A stretch of 64,000 nt of DNA from Candidatus Pseudomonas phytovorans. GTDB taxonomy: Bacteria; Pseudomonadota; Gammaproteobacteria; Pseudomonadales; Pseudomonadaceae. The DNA lies in assembly GCA_029202525.1 (NCBI GenBank), contig CP119325.1, positions 4,934,001 to 4,998,000 of the forward strand. Direction: 5' to 3'. Positions 55,984-64,000 of the stretch are shown one piece after another (position 1 is the first letter of the stretch; every line of letters starts with the position of its first letter). Position numbers and translations under genes: made by a program. Below the pieces are notes generated by a model. It saw nothing but the letters and a program-made list of their open reading frames with translations, did no database searches and was not told the origin of the DNA.

Positions 55984-57698
55984 TCGAACTGTGGCCTCAA
56001 TGGCTTCGCCCGCTGTGGTTGCTGGCCGTACCCCTGCTCGGCTGGCTGCTGTACAAGCTGTGGCACCGACGCAAGCGCGCCGGGCGCTGGCAGATGATTT
56101 TGCCGCCCGCCTTCCATGGCGTACTGCTGGGCGGCGGCAGCGGTAGCAACAGCAAGTTGCCGTGGATAGCACTGGGCCTGGCCTGGGCGCTGGTGGTCCT
56201 GGCCCTGCTCGGGCCCAGCTGGCAGCGCGTGGAAGAAAGCCGCCAACGACCGGCGGACCCGCTGGTGATCCTGTTGGAGCTGACCCCGCAGATGCTCGCC
56301 GAAGACAGCCCGCCCAACCGCCTGGAACAAGCCAGGCGCAAGGTCCTCGACCTGCTCGAACACCGCCGCGACAGCCAGACGGCGCTGGTGGTGTATGCCG
56401 GCTCGGCGCACACCCTGGTGCCGCTGTCCGACGACCTGGCCACCACCCGCAACCTGCTGGAGGCCATTGACCCGTCGATCATGCCAAAGCCCGGCCAACG
56501 CGCCGACCTGGCCGTGCAAAAGGGCCTGGCCCTGCTGGCCCAGAGTGGCCTGGGCCAAGGCCGTCTGCTGCTGATCGGCTCGTCGCTGAGCGCGCCGGAA
56601 CGCCAAGGCATCAGCCAGGCGCTCGGCCGCCAGGGCCCGAGCCTGCTGATGCTGGGTATCGGCAGCCGCGAAGGCGCCCCGGTGCGCCAGGCCAGCGGCG
56701 AGTACCTCAAGGACGACCAGGGCGGTATCCTGCTGCCACGGCTGGACAGCGCCAGCCTCAAGGGCTTCATCAGCGGTACGGGCGGGCGCTACCGGCATGC
56801 CCGCATCGACGACCTTGACCTGCGTGGCCTGGGCCTGTTCGACAACCCGCGCACCGCGCGCAATGACGGCCAGACCCTGCAACTGGACAGCTGGGCCGAC
56901 CAGGGTTACTGGCTACTGATCCCATTGTTGCTGCTGGCCGCCTGCGCCGGCCGTCGCGGCTGGCTGTTCTGCCTGCCGCTGCTGCTCGCCCTGCCGCAGC
57001 CCAGCCAAGCATTCGAGTTCAACGATTTGTGGCTGCGCCCCGACCAGCAAGGACAGCGGCTGCTGGAACAAAACCGACCGGCCAGCGCCGCTCGCCACTT
57101 CCATAACCCGCAGTGGCGCGGCATGGCCCTGTACCAGGCCGGCGATTACACGGGTGCCGCCGAAGCGTTTTCCCAAGGCGATACGGCCGCAGCCCACTAC
57201 AATCGAGGCAATGCCCTGGCCCGCAGCGGCGAACTGGAGGCCGCCCTGGACGCCTACGAGCAAGCCCTGGAGCGCCAGCCCGACCTGCAACCTGCGCTGG
57301 ACAACCAGGCGCTGGTGCAACAACTGCTGCAACAGCGCGAGGCCAAGGCCGAGGAACAGCCGGCCAACAGCGAGGCCCAAGGTACACCCGGCAGCGAGAC
57401 CGAGGGCAACAGCAGCTCGGCCAGCAGCCCTGCCCAGGGCACACCCGGTAGCGACGAACAAGCCAACGCCGAACAGCCCGGCGAAGGCAGCAATAACAGC
57501 CAGGCCACGCCCGGCAACCAGGCGGGTGCAGATGACAATGTCATCCAGCCGCCACAGCGCCCGGTATCGACCAACCTCGACACCGAACAGCGCCAGGCCC
57601 TGGAACAATGGCTGCGGGAGATCCCCGATAACCCGGCGGAGCTGCTGCGGCGCAAATTCTGGTATGAACAGCAATTGCATCAGGAAACCCCACGATGA
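55980..57698 (+). CDS. VWA-TPR fusion membrane protein, BatB/BatC-like
   Basis: 572 residues combining BatB (VWA) and BatC (TPR) modules. Hydrophobic helices at the N-terminus and about 315-345 (YWLLIPLLLLAACAGRRGWLFCLPLLLALPQ) bracket the VWA domain. The TPR part (about 390-470) contains GMALYQAGDYTGAAEAFSQGDTAAAHYNRGNALARSGELEAALDAYEQALE. A low-complexity Gln/Asn/Ser/Gly/Glu linker follows (about 475-540). The canonical MIDAS Dx[ST]xS is replaced by ELTPQM at 100-105, so metal binding is probably lost. Overlaps both neighbours by 4 bp. Confidence 0.92.
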   Translation: MIELWPQWLRPLWLLAVPLLGWLLYKLWHRRKRAGRWQMILPPAFHGVLLGGGSGSNSKLPWIALGLAWALVVLALLGPSWQRVEESRQRPADPLVILLELTPQMLAEDSPPNRLEQARRKVLDLLEHRRDSQTALVVYAGSAHTLVPLSDDLATTRNLLEAIDPSIMPKPGQRADLAVQKGLALLAQSGLGQGRLLLIGSSLSAPERQGISQALGRQGPSLLMLGIGSREGAPVRQASGEYLKDDQGGILLPRLDSASLKGFISGTGGRYRHARIDDLDLRGLGLFDNPRTARNDGQTLQLDSWADQGYWLLIPLLLLAACAGRRGWLFCLPLLLALPQPSQAFEFNDLWLRPDQQGQRLLEQNRPASAARHFHNPQWRGMALYQAGDYTGAAEAFSQGDTAAAHYNRGNALARSGELEAALDAYEQALERQPDLQPALDNQALVQQLLQQREAKAEEQPANSEAQGTPGSETEGNSSSASSPAQGTPGSDEQANAEQPGEGSNNSQATPGNQAGADDNVIQPPQRPVSTNLDTEQRQALEQWLREIPDNPAELLRRKFWYEQQLHQETPR

Positions 57699-59329
57699 GT
57701 CGCTTCGGCGTCTTTCTTCTTACCTTGCTATGGGCCGTGCTGGCCCAAGCCGAGCCGCTGCTGCAAGCCAGCGTTGACCGTACCCGCCTTGAAGCCGGCG
57801 AGAGCCTGGAGCTGACCCTGGAAAGCCAGGACGTCACCCAGTTCGGCAAACCCGACCTGCACGCCCTTGAAGGCGACTTCGAGGTACGTGGCACACGCCA
57901 GCTGAACAGCCTGCACACCCTGGACGGCGAAACCCGCGCCAGCACCCGCTGGATCATCACCCTGCTGCCCCGGCGCAGCGGCAGCCTGCGCATTCCCGAG
58001 CTGCAACTGGGCCAGTCGCACAGCCAGGCCATCGAACTGCAAGTGCTGCAGGCCGATGCCAGCCGCCAGGACAGCGCGTCGCAAGTGTTCATCGAAGCGA
58101 CCCTCGACAGCAACGATGTCTACGTTCAGGCCCAGGCCGTGCTGACCCTGCGCATCTACCATTCGGTGGCGCTATACGACGACAGCAGCCTCAGCCCGCT
58201 GCAACTGGAGAACGCCAAGGTCGAGCCACTGGGCGAATCGCGCACGTATGAAAAAGAAATCAACGGGGTGCGTCACGGCGTGATCGAAACCCGCTATGCG
58301 GTGTATGCCCAGCAAAGCGGCAGCCTCGACATCCCGCCACTGACGTTCACTGCCACCGCTGCAGCCAGCAATGACGAAGCCCCGCAGGCCAACGGTACGG
58401 CCCGCACCGGCCGCCAGGTGCAGGTCAGCTCGCTGCCCTTGCGCCTCACCGTGCGGCCGATTCCCGCAGCCTGGCCCATAGGCGTGCCGTGGTTGCCAGC
58501 CCGCAGCCTGACCCTGGAAGAGCACTGGAACCCCGACCCGGGCAGCCAGCAGGTGCAGATTGGCGACTCGTTGACGCGCAACATCACCTTGCGTGCCGAA
58601 GGCTTGTCCAGCACCCAGCTGCCACCGCTGCCGGCCACAGAAATCATCGGCCTGCGCCGCTACCCCGACCAGCCGCTGCTACGCAACGAAATCAGCGAGC
58701 GCGGCATGACCGCCAACCGCGAGGAGCGCGAAGCCCTGGTGCCCACGCACGCAGGTACGCTGACCTTGCCGGCACTGGAAGTGGCCTGGTGGAACACCCG
58801 TGAGGACCACCTGGAACACAGCAGCCTGCCTGCACGCACATTGAACGTGCAAGATAACCCGGCGCTGAGCGCCGACACCCCGGTGGGCGACAACAGCAGC
58901 GCCAGCACCTCGCTGTGGCCCTGGCAGCTGGCCACCCTGGTGTTTGCACTGACTACCGTGCTGGGCTTCGCCCTCTGGTGGCGTGCCCGCTCGCGCCCGG
59001 CGGTGCTGCGTGCGGCGCAGAACGGGCCAAGCCCACGCACCCTGCTGGACGACCTCAAGCGTGCGTGCCTGGCCAACGACCCCCAGGCCACCCGCCAGGC
59101 GCTGGATGCCTGGGCCCGGCAACAGCCGGAAACCCTGGCCGAGATGGCTGCGCGCTTTGTGCCGCTGTCGGATGCGCTGGATGGGTTGAACGGGGCGTTG
59201 TACAGCGAGAGTGGGCAGTATTGGCAGGGTGAGGACTTGTGGCGGGCAATTGGCACCATTCCGCCGGCTGAGCAGGTGTTGTTGCCAGCCGGGGAGAATG
59301 GCAGCTTGCCGCCGTTGTATCCCAAGTAG
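57695..59329 (+). CDS. batD: BatD-like periplasmic protein (oxygen tolerance)
   Basis: 544 residues. Signal peptide (FGVFLLTLLWAVLAQA), then immunoglobulin-like beta domains in the periplasm (LLQASVDRTRLEAGESLELTLES..., VFIEATLDSNDVYVQAQAVLTLRIYHSVALYDDSSLSPL, with the EINGVRHGVIETRYAVYAQQSGSLDIPPLTF stretch), a C-terminal TM helix (LATLVFALTTVLGFALWW) and a cytoplasmic tail. This is the BatD layout. It is the last gene of the moxR-bat operon and starts inside the previous stop. Its role is inferred only from the operon: envelope integrity or complex assembly. Confidence 0.9.
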   Translation: MSRFGVFLLTLLWAVLAQAEPLLQASVDRTRLEAGESLELTLESQDVTQFGKPDLHALEGDFEVRGTRQLNSLHTLDGETRASTRWIITLLPRRSGSLRIPELQLGQSHSQAIELQVLQADASRQDSASQVFIEATLDSNDVYVQAQAVLTLRIYHSVALYDDSSLSPLQLENAKVEPLGESRTYEKEINGVRHGVIETRYAVYAQQSGSLDIPPLTFTATAAASNDEAPQANGTARTGRQVQVSSLPLRLTVRPIPAAWPIGVPWLPARSLTLEEHWNPDPGSQQVQIGDSLTRNITLRAEGLSSTQLPPLPATEIIGLRRYPDQPLLRNEISERGMTANREEREALVPTHAGTLTLPALEVAWWNTREDHLEHSSLPARTLNVQDNPALSADTPVGDNSSASTSLWPWQLATLVFALTTVLGFALWWRARSRPAVLRAAQNGPSPRTLLDDLKRACLANDPQATRQALDAWARQQPETLAEMAARFVPLSDALDGLNGALYSESGQYWQGEDLWRAIGTIPPAEQVLLPAGENGSLPPLYPK

Positions 59330-59780
59330 GCCGGGTGTTCACCATAAGGTTTGCAGCGCCTGTGAGATCGAGCGCCGCCCGCGCGGCGCTTCGCGGGGCA
59401 AGCCCGCTCCCACATTTGTTTCGGGCCAATCCCGCCTGAGCCATTGGCGCGCGGCCCCTTGTTTGTTCCATTCGATATCGAAGGTGTCGCCTCTGCTTTT
59501 CTGCATTTTCCAGCCATGCACCCAGGGTGCGAGTGCGGAGGCAGCAGGAGTAACTGGCCCGAAACAAATGTGGGAGCGGGCTTGCCCCGCGAAGCGCCGC
59601 GCGGGCGGCGCTCGATCTCACAGGCGCTGAAAACCTTGTGGCAAGCACCTGGTGGCTCTCTCCCAATCCCTATCCCAATCCTGCACCCCAAACCCTGCTT
59701 GAGTTACCATACGGCCCTTGCGCAACACCCATCCCCAAACCAAGCCCTCGCTTGCTCGACTCGACACCAACAGGTCATCC
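59330..59780. other. 451-bp gap with long inverted-repeat element
   Basis: No gene seen. Short open frames over the repeat arms are artefacts. The gap contains the inverted-repeat element at 59341-59641 and, near 59690-59780, the promoter region for sbcD. AGGTCATCC precedes the sbcD ATG. Confidence 0.6.
59341..59641. repeat. Long inverted-repeat element, copy 2 (BIME-like)
   Basis: Arms of about 85 bp face each other. The left arm runs from CCATAAGGTTTGCAGCGCC through GAGATCGAGCGCCGCCCGCG and GCTCCCACATTTGTTTCGGG. The right arm is its near-complement ending CAGGCGCTGAAAACCTTGTG. The unique centre is about 130 bp. The arms match copy 1 (41183-41450) nearly base for base over the core, while centres differ. 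Confidence 0.75.
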
Positions 59781-61019
59781 ATGCGTCTGTTTCATACCTC
59801 CGACTGGCACCTGGGCCAAAGCCTGCACGGCCAGGAACGCGATTTCGAACACGCCTGTTTCCTTGACTGGCTGCTCGGCCAGCTGCACCTGCGCCAGCCC
59901 GATGCGCTGCTGATCGCGGGCGATATCTTCGACACGGTCAACCCGCCGGTCAAAGCGCAGGAGCGCCTCTACGACTTCATCGTTCAGGCCCACGAGCAAC
60001 AGCCCAAGCTGGACATTGTGATGATCGCCGGCAACCACGACTCCGGCTCGCGCATCGAGTTGCCCGCCGCGCTCATGCGCCGCCTGCGCACCCATGCCCT
60101 GGGCCGTGTGCACTGGCTGGACGAAGGCCAGCTGGATGCCGAGCGCCTGCTGATTCCGCTGACCAACGGCCGCGGCAAGGTCGCCGCCTGGTGCCTGGCC
60201 CTGCCCTTCCTGCGCCCGGCCGAGGTCACCGGCCCGAACCTGGGCGACGACTACCTGCAAGGCATCACCCAGGTGCACCAGCAATTGATCAGCGCCGCGC
60301 AAAAAAAGCGCAAGAAAGACCAGGCGCTGATCGCCATCAGCCATGCGCACATGGCCGGTGGCTCGGTGTCGGAGGACTCGGAGCGCAGCCTGATCATCGG
60401 CAACGCCGAGGCATTGCCGGCCAAGCTGTTCGACAAGGCCATCAGCTATGTCGCCCTGGGCCACCTGCACAAACCACAGAAGGTCAACCGCGAGGAACGC
60501 ATCCGCTACAGCGGCTCGCCAATCCCGCTGTCGTTTGCCGAAATCAACTACCCGCACCAGGTACTGGAAGTGGAGCTGGACGGCACCGAGCTGGTCAGCG
60601 TCGAAGCGCGCCCGATTCCACGGGCCGTGGCCCTGCAACGGGTTGGCCCGGCACCGCTGGGCGAGCTGCTGGCACAGCTGGCCGAGCTACCGGTGATCGA
60701 CCTGCTCGAAGACCCCAACCGCCAGCCCTGGCTGGAGGTGCGGGTGATACTGGACGAGCCGCAACCCGACTTGCGCCAGCAGATCGAAGCCGCAATTGAG
60801 GGCAAGGCCGTGCGGCTGATTCGCATCGGCGCCGAGTACGCCGGCCGCAATAACGCAGAAGACGATGACCTGGCCTTTGTCGAGCTGGCCCAGATGACCC
60901 CGCAGGACCTGTTCAGCCGCGCCTGGGAACAGGCGTACGGCAACCCCGCAGATGAGCAGGCGCTGGCCGACTTTGCCCTGCTGTTGCAGGACGTGCAGCA
61001 GGAACAGGAGCAGCCATGA
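59781..61019 (+). CDS. sbcD: Exonuclease subunit SbcD (Mre11-like)
   Basis: 412 residues. Metallophosphoesterase motifs: HTSDWHLG (D8, H10), GDIFD at 47-51, GNHD at 84-87 and GHLHKPQ at about 226-232. With SbcC it forms the SbcCD nuclease, which opens hairpins and processes palindromes and double-strand ends. This is notable in a genome rich in REP palindromes, although the link is only conceptual. Start ATG at 59781. The stop overlaps the sbcC start (ATGA), so the two subunits are translationally coupled. Confidence 0.96.
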   Translation: MRLFHTSDWHLGQSLHGQERDFEHACFLDWLLGQLHLRQPDALLIAGDIFDTVNPPVKAQERLYDFIVQAHEQQPKLDIVMIAGNHDSGSRIELPAALMRRLRTHALGRVHWLDEGQLDAERLLIPLTNGRGKVAAWCLALPFLRPAEVTGPNLGDDYLQGITQVHQQLISAAQKKRKKDQALIAISHAHMAGGSVSEDSERSLIIGNAEALPAKLFDKAISYVALGHLHKPQKVNREERIRYSGSPIPLSFAEINYPHQVLEVELDGTELVSVEARPIPRAVALQRVGPAPLGELLAQLAELPVIDLLEDPNRQPWLEVRVILDEPQPDLRQQIEAAIEGKAVRLIRIGAEYAGRNNAEDDDLAFVELAQMTPQDLFSRAWEQAYGNPADEQALADFALLLQDVQQEQEQP

Positions 61020-64000
61020 AAATTCTCGCCATTCGCCTGAAGAACCTGGCATCGCTGGCCGGTCCAATCGAAATTGACTTCACCGCCGAGCCGCTGGCCA
61101 GCGCTGGCCTGTTCGCCATCACCGGGCCTACCGGGGCCGGCAAGAGCACCCTGCTCGACGCCCTGTGCCTGGCGTTGTTTGGCACGGTGCCCCGCCTTAA
61201 CGACATCGGCCGCGAGGCCAAGGTGCCCGACGCCGACGGTGAAATCCCCACCTACGACCCGCGCAACCTGCTGCGCCGTGGCACCGGCAGTGGCTTTGCC
61301 GAAGTCGATTTCGTCGGCATCGACGGCCGCCGCTACCGCGCCCGCTGGGAAGCCAACCGCGCCCGCGACAAGGCCAACGGCAAACTGCAGCACAGCCGCC
61401 AGAGCTTCTACGACCTGGACAGCGAACAGGTGCTGGGCAGCGGCAAGAACGAATACAAGCAACTGATCGAAGCCCGCCTTGGCCTGAACTTCGAGCAGTT
61501 CACCCGCGCGGTGATGCTGGCCCAGAGCGAGTTCGGCGCCTTCCTCAAGGCGGACGACAAAGAACGCAGCGAGCTGCTGGAAAAGCTCACCAACACCGCC
61601 ATCTACACCCGCCTGGGCCAGCGTGCCTTCAGCAAGGCCCGTGAAGCCGGCGAGGTCCACAACGCCTTGAAGGACCGCGCCAGCCACTTGGTGCCGATGG
61701 CCGCCGAAGCCCGCACCGACCTTGACCAGCGCCTGGAGCAGGCGCAGCAGCAGTTCAAGGCCGACCAAGCCGGCGAGCGCCAGCTGGAACAGCAACGCAG
61801 CTGGCTGGCTGAACAAGGCCAACTGCAGGCCCAGCATGCCGAAGCCGGCACCGCGCTTCAGGCCGCCGAGCAGCGCTGGCAGCAACTGGCCGAACCCCGT
61901 CTGGACCTCGTTCGCCTGGAACGCCTGGCCCCGCAGCGTCACCAGTTTCACCGCCAGCAGGCGCTGGCTGTGCAACTGGCACCCGTGGCCGCGAAGATCG
62001 CTGAACAACAACAGCAGCAAGCCGAGCTGCAGGTGCGCACCCACGAGCTCGAACAGGCGCTAGACACCGCACGCCAGGCGCTCGCCGACAGCCAGGCCCG
62101 GCACAGCGAAAACGCACCGCGCCTGCGTCAGGCCTTCGCCAGCCAGGACAACCTGGCACGCCTGGACCAGGAGCTGGCAGCGCAGCGCAGTGCCAGCCAA
62201 CAGGCTGAACAGCAAGTAGCCGATGGCCAGCAACAGGTACAGCAGCTGGATGACAACCAGCAACGCAGCCTGCAGCAACTGGCCCACATCGACACCGCAC
62301 TGGCCGACAGCCAGCACCTGGCGGGCCTGGCCAATGCCTGGCATGCCTACCTGCCACAGCTGAAGCAGGTGATGCTGATCGGTGGCCGCCTGGCCAAGGG
62401 CCGTGAAGAACTGCCCGGCCTGCAGGCCCAGGCCAGCCAGGCCAATGCGCACTTGCAGGCCGAGCGCGACAGCTACGACCTGCTGTTCCGCGAAGCCAAG
62501 GCCGAACCGCAGGCACTGGCCGAGCAGATCGATCTGCTGGGCGGCATGCTGCAAGACAACCGCAAACAGCAGCGCGCCGTCGAAGAGCTGTCGCGCCTGC
62601 ATGGCCGTGAGCAAGAGCTGCGCCAGCAGCTGAACACCCTGCGCGAACGGCAGCAGCAGGCCATGCAGCAGCGCCAGCACCTGATTGCCGAAGGCACCGC
62701 CGCCAAGGCCGAGCTGGAAGCCGCCGAGCAAGCGCTGAACCTCACCCGCCAACTGCTGGAACGCCAGCGCCTGGCGCGCAATACCAGCGTCGAAGAACTG
62801 CGCGGCCAACTGCGCGACGGTGAACCCTGCCCCGTGTGCGGTAGTGCCGAGCACCCGTTCCACCAGCCCGAAGCGCTGCTGCAGAGCCTGGGTCGCCATG
62901 ACCAGGCCGAAGAAGACGCCGCACAGAAACAGGTCGAAACCCTCAACAGCAAGCTGGTGGAACTGCGTACCCAGTTGGGTGTGGTCAATGCCCAGCTCAA
63001 GGACTACCAACAGCAACTGCAGCAACTGGGCGACCAGCTGCAACCGCTGGTGGCCCAGGTACAGGCGCACAGCTTGTGGCCGGCCATTGCCCCGCAGGAC
63101 GATAATGCCCGTAGTACCTGGTTCGACGGCCAGTTGCGGCGCCTGGACGAAGAAATCGGCCACGACGAAAAGCGCCAGAGCGCCCTGCTCGCCCTGCAAA
63201 AAGACGCCGCCCGCCTCAACCAGCAACTGCAAGCTGCCCACGACGCCCAGCAGCAGGCCCAACGCCACCTGGAGCACCAGCACCAAGCCCTGGCCAACGA
63301 TGAGCAGCAGTTGCAGCAAGGCCTGAACGACCTGGCCGGCGTATTGCCCGAGGCAGCTCTCAAAGCCCTCAACGAAGACCCGGCCAATGCCTTCCTAGCC
63401 CTCGACCAGCAGATTGCCCAACGCTTGCAACAACTGGAGCAGCGCAAGGACGAACTGGAAGAACAGCAAGCCCGCCACGCACAGCTGGACAAATTGCGTG
63501 ACCAACAACAGGCGCGCGTGCAAGGCCAGCAGCAGTTGCAGCAGCAGCTGGCCGCTCTCGACGAGCAACGCCAGCAGGCCTTGGCTTCGCTCGGCGAACT
63601 GCTCGGTGAGCACACCAGCGCCGAGGCCTGGCAGCAGCACATGGACGCCACGCTGGAGCAAGCCCGCGTCCTCGACGCCGACACCGCCCAGCACCTGCAA
63701 GCGCTGCGCACCCAAGGTGTACAACTGGCCAGTGAGTTCAAGGCCAACGCCCAACAGCAACAGGCGCTGGACGCCGAGTGCCATCAGTTGCAGGGGCAGA
63801 TCGCACAGTGGCGCAGTGAGCACCCGGAACTGGACGACGCCGGGCTGGATCGACTGCTGGCCATGGATGATGCGCAAGTGATGGAGCTGCGCCAGCACCT
63901 GCAAAACGCCGAAAAAGCCATCGAACAGGGCCGCGTGCTGCTGCAGGAACGCGAACAACGCCTGCAACAACACGCTGCACTGATGACCGTGGACACTTCG
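61016..64000 (+). CDS. sbcC: Exonuclease subunit SbcC (Rad50-like), 3' end outside window
   Basis: The frame is open from ATG 61016 to the window end, 995 codons. The N-terminal ATPase lobe has KILAIRLKNLASLAGPIEIDF and the Walker A GPTGAGKST (about 38-46). A Q-loop-like region FTRAVMLAQSEFGAFLKAD is near 160-180. Long Gln/Glu/Ala/Leu-rich coiled coils flank the zinc hook CPVC at C605-C608 (EPCPVCGSAEHPF). The C-terminal Walker B lobe lies beyond the window; full SbcC is usually about 1,200 residues. ATP-driven partner of SbcD. Confidence 0.95.
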   Translation, partial: MKILAIRLKNLASLAGPIEIDFTAEPLASAGLFAITGPTGAGKSTLLDALCLALFGTVPRLNDIGREAKVPDADGEIPTYDPRNLLRRGTGSGFAEVDFVGIDGRRYRARWEANRARDKANGKLQHSRQSFYDLDSEQVLGSGKNEYKQLIEARLGLNFEQFTRAVMLAQSEFGAFLKADDKERSELLEKLTNTAIYTRLGQRAFSKAREAGEVHNALKDRASHLVPMAAEARTDLDQRLEQAQQQFKADQAGERQLEQQRSWLAEQGQLQAQHAEAGTALQAAEQRWQQLAEPRLDLVRLERLAPQRHQFHRQQALAVQLAPVAAKIAEQQQQQAELQVRTHELEQALDTARQALADSQARHSENAPRLRQAFASQDNLARLDQELAAQRSASQQAEQQVADGQQQVQQLDDNQQRSLQQLAHIDTALADSQHLAGLANAWHAYLPQLKQVMLIGGRLAKGREELPGLQAQASQANAHLQAERDSYDLLFREAKAEPQALAEQIDLLGGMLQDNRKQQRAVEELSRLHGREQELRQQLNTLRERQQQAMQQRQHLIAEGTAAKAELEAAEQALNLTRQLLERQRLARNTSVEELRGQLRDGEPCPVCGSAEHPFHQPEALLQSLGRHDQAEEDAAQKQVETLNSKLVELRTQLGVVNAQLKDYQQQLQQLGDQLQPLVAQVQAHSLWPAIAPQDDNARSTWFDGQLRRLDEEIGHDEKRQSALLALQKDAARLNQQLQAAHDAQQQAQRHLEHQHQALANDEQQLQQGLNDLAGVLPEAALKALNEDPANAFLALDQQIAQRLQQLEQRKDELEEQQARHAQLDKLRDQQQARVQGQQQLQQQLAALDEQRQQALASLGELLGEHTSAEAWQQHMDATLEQARVLDADTAQHLQALRTQGVQLASEFKANAQQQQALDAECHQLQGQIAQWRSEHPELDDAGLDRLLAMDDAQVMELRQHLQNAEKAIEQGRVLLQEREQRLQQHAALMTVDTS

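Noticed and set aside
59211..59866. Open frames across the inverted-repeat element near sbcD
   Set aside because: The same peptide strings (ERRPRGASRGKPAPT) recur on both strands and at the other copy, showing they come from the repeat arms.

Overview
The window looks like a chromosomal segment of a Pseudomonas, most likely of the P. putida group. The evidence is high GC content, several FecI/FecR/TonB-receptor iron-uptake units, an OprD-family porin, a HAD-mannitol-1-phosphate dehydrogenase fusion and many putida-type REP palindromes (GTGGGAGC...GCTCCCAC cores). No rRNA, tRNA, insertion sequence, phage gene or CRISPR array was recognised. Species placement is inference.

Layout. 1-11.1 kb is an iron-uptake block. 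It holds the end of a TonB-dependent receptor, a plus-strand unit sigma-FecR-receptor, a small membrane protein, a Nudix hydrolase, and a minus-strand unit sigma-FecR-receptor. A third complete unit lies at 41.6-45.6 kb. 11.2-16.3 kb is a sugar-acid module (IlvD/EDD dehydratase, MFS permease, LysR regulator, divergent GntR regulator). 16.4-22.9 kb carries two AraC regulators, a cupin, and an OMF-EmrA-EmrB tripartite exporter. 23.1-26.7 kb is a module of dicarboxylate symporter, fumarase-superfamily lyase and HutC-type regulator. 26.9-31.6 kb is an RND pump divergent from soxR. 31.7-38.2 kb holds a CsbD protein and a probable tricarboxylate operon (PrpF-like isomerase, DctA, CitM, OprD) divergent from a LysR regulator. 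38.3-41.1 kb holds a DUF3144 protein and bifunctional MtlD. 45.7-50.9 kb holds a small membrane protein and an uncharacterised catabolic cluster (class II aldolase, DapA-like lyase, BenE-like and MFS transporters). 51.0-52.3 kb is an orphan DUF2235/Tle1-like lipase. 52.5-59.3 kb is the moxR-DUF58-DUF4381-batA-batB/C-batD operon. 59.8 kb to the right edge is sbcD-sbcC, with sbcC cut by the window end.

The region is rich in small self-contained modules, each pairing an enzyme or transporter with a local regulator. Several carry readable control sites. A SoxR box sits in a promoter with a 19-bp spacer facing the RND operon. Two 16-bp direct repeats 21 bp apart overlap the -35 of the tripartite exporter. 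A perfect 17-bp palindrome exactly fills the -35/-10 spacer before the aldolase cluster. Nested inverted repeats lie between the lyase and its HutC-type regulator. Fur-box-like dyads precede the ECF sigma genes.

No clearly new defence or mobile system was seen. The best candidates for undescribed biology are the aldolase-DapA-BenE cluster with its embedded operator, the probable aconitate/tricarboxylate operon, the fumarate-yielding lyase module, the AraC-controlled exporter, and a long inverted-repeat element present in two copies.
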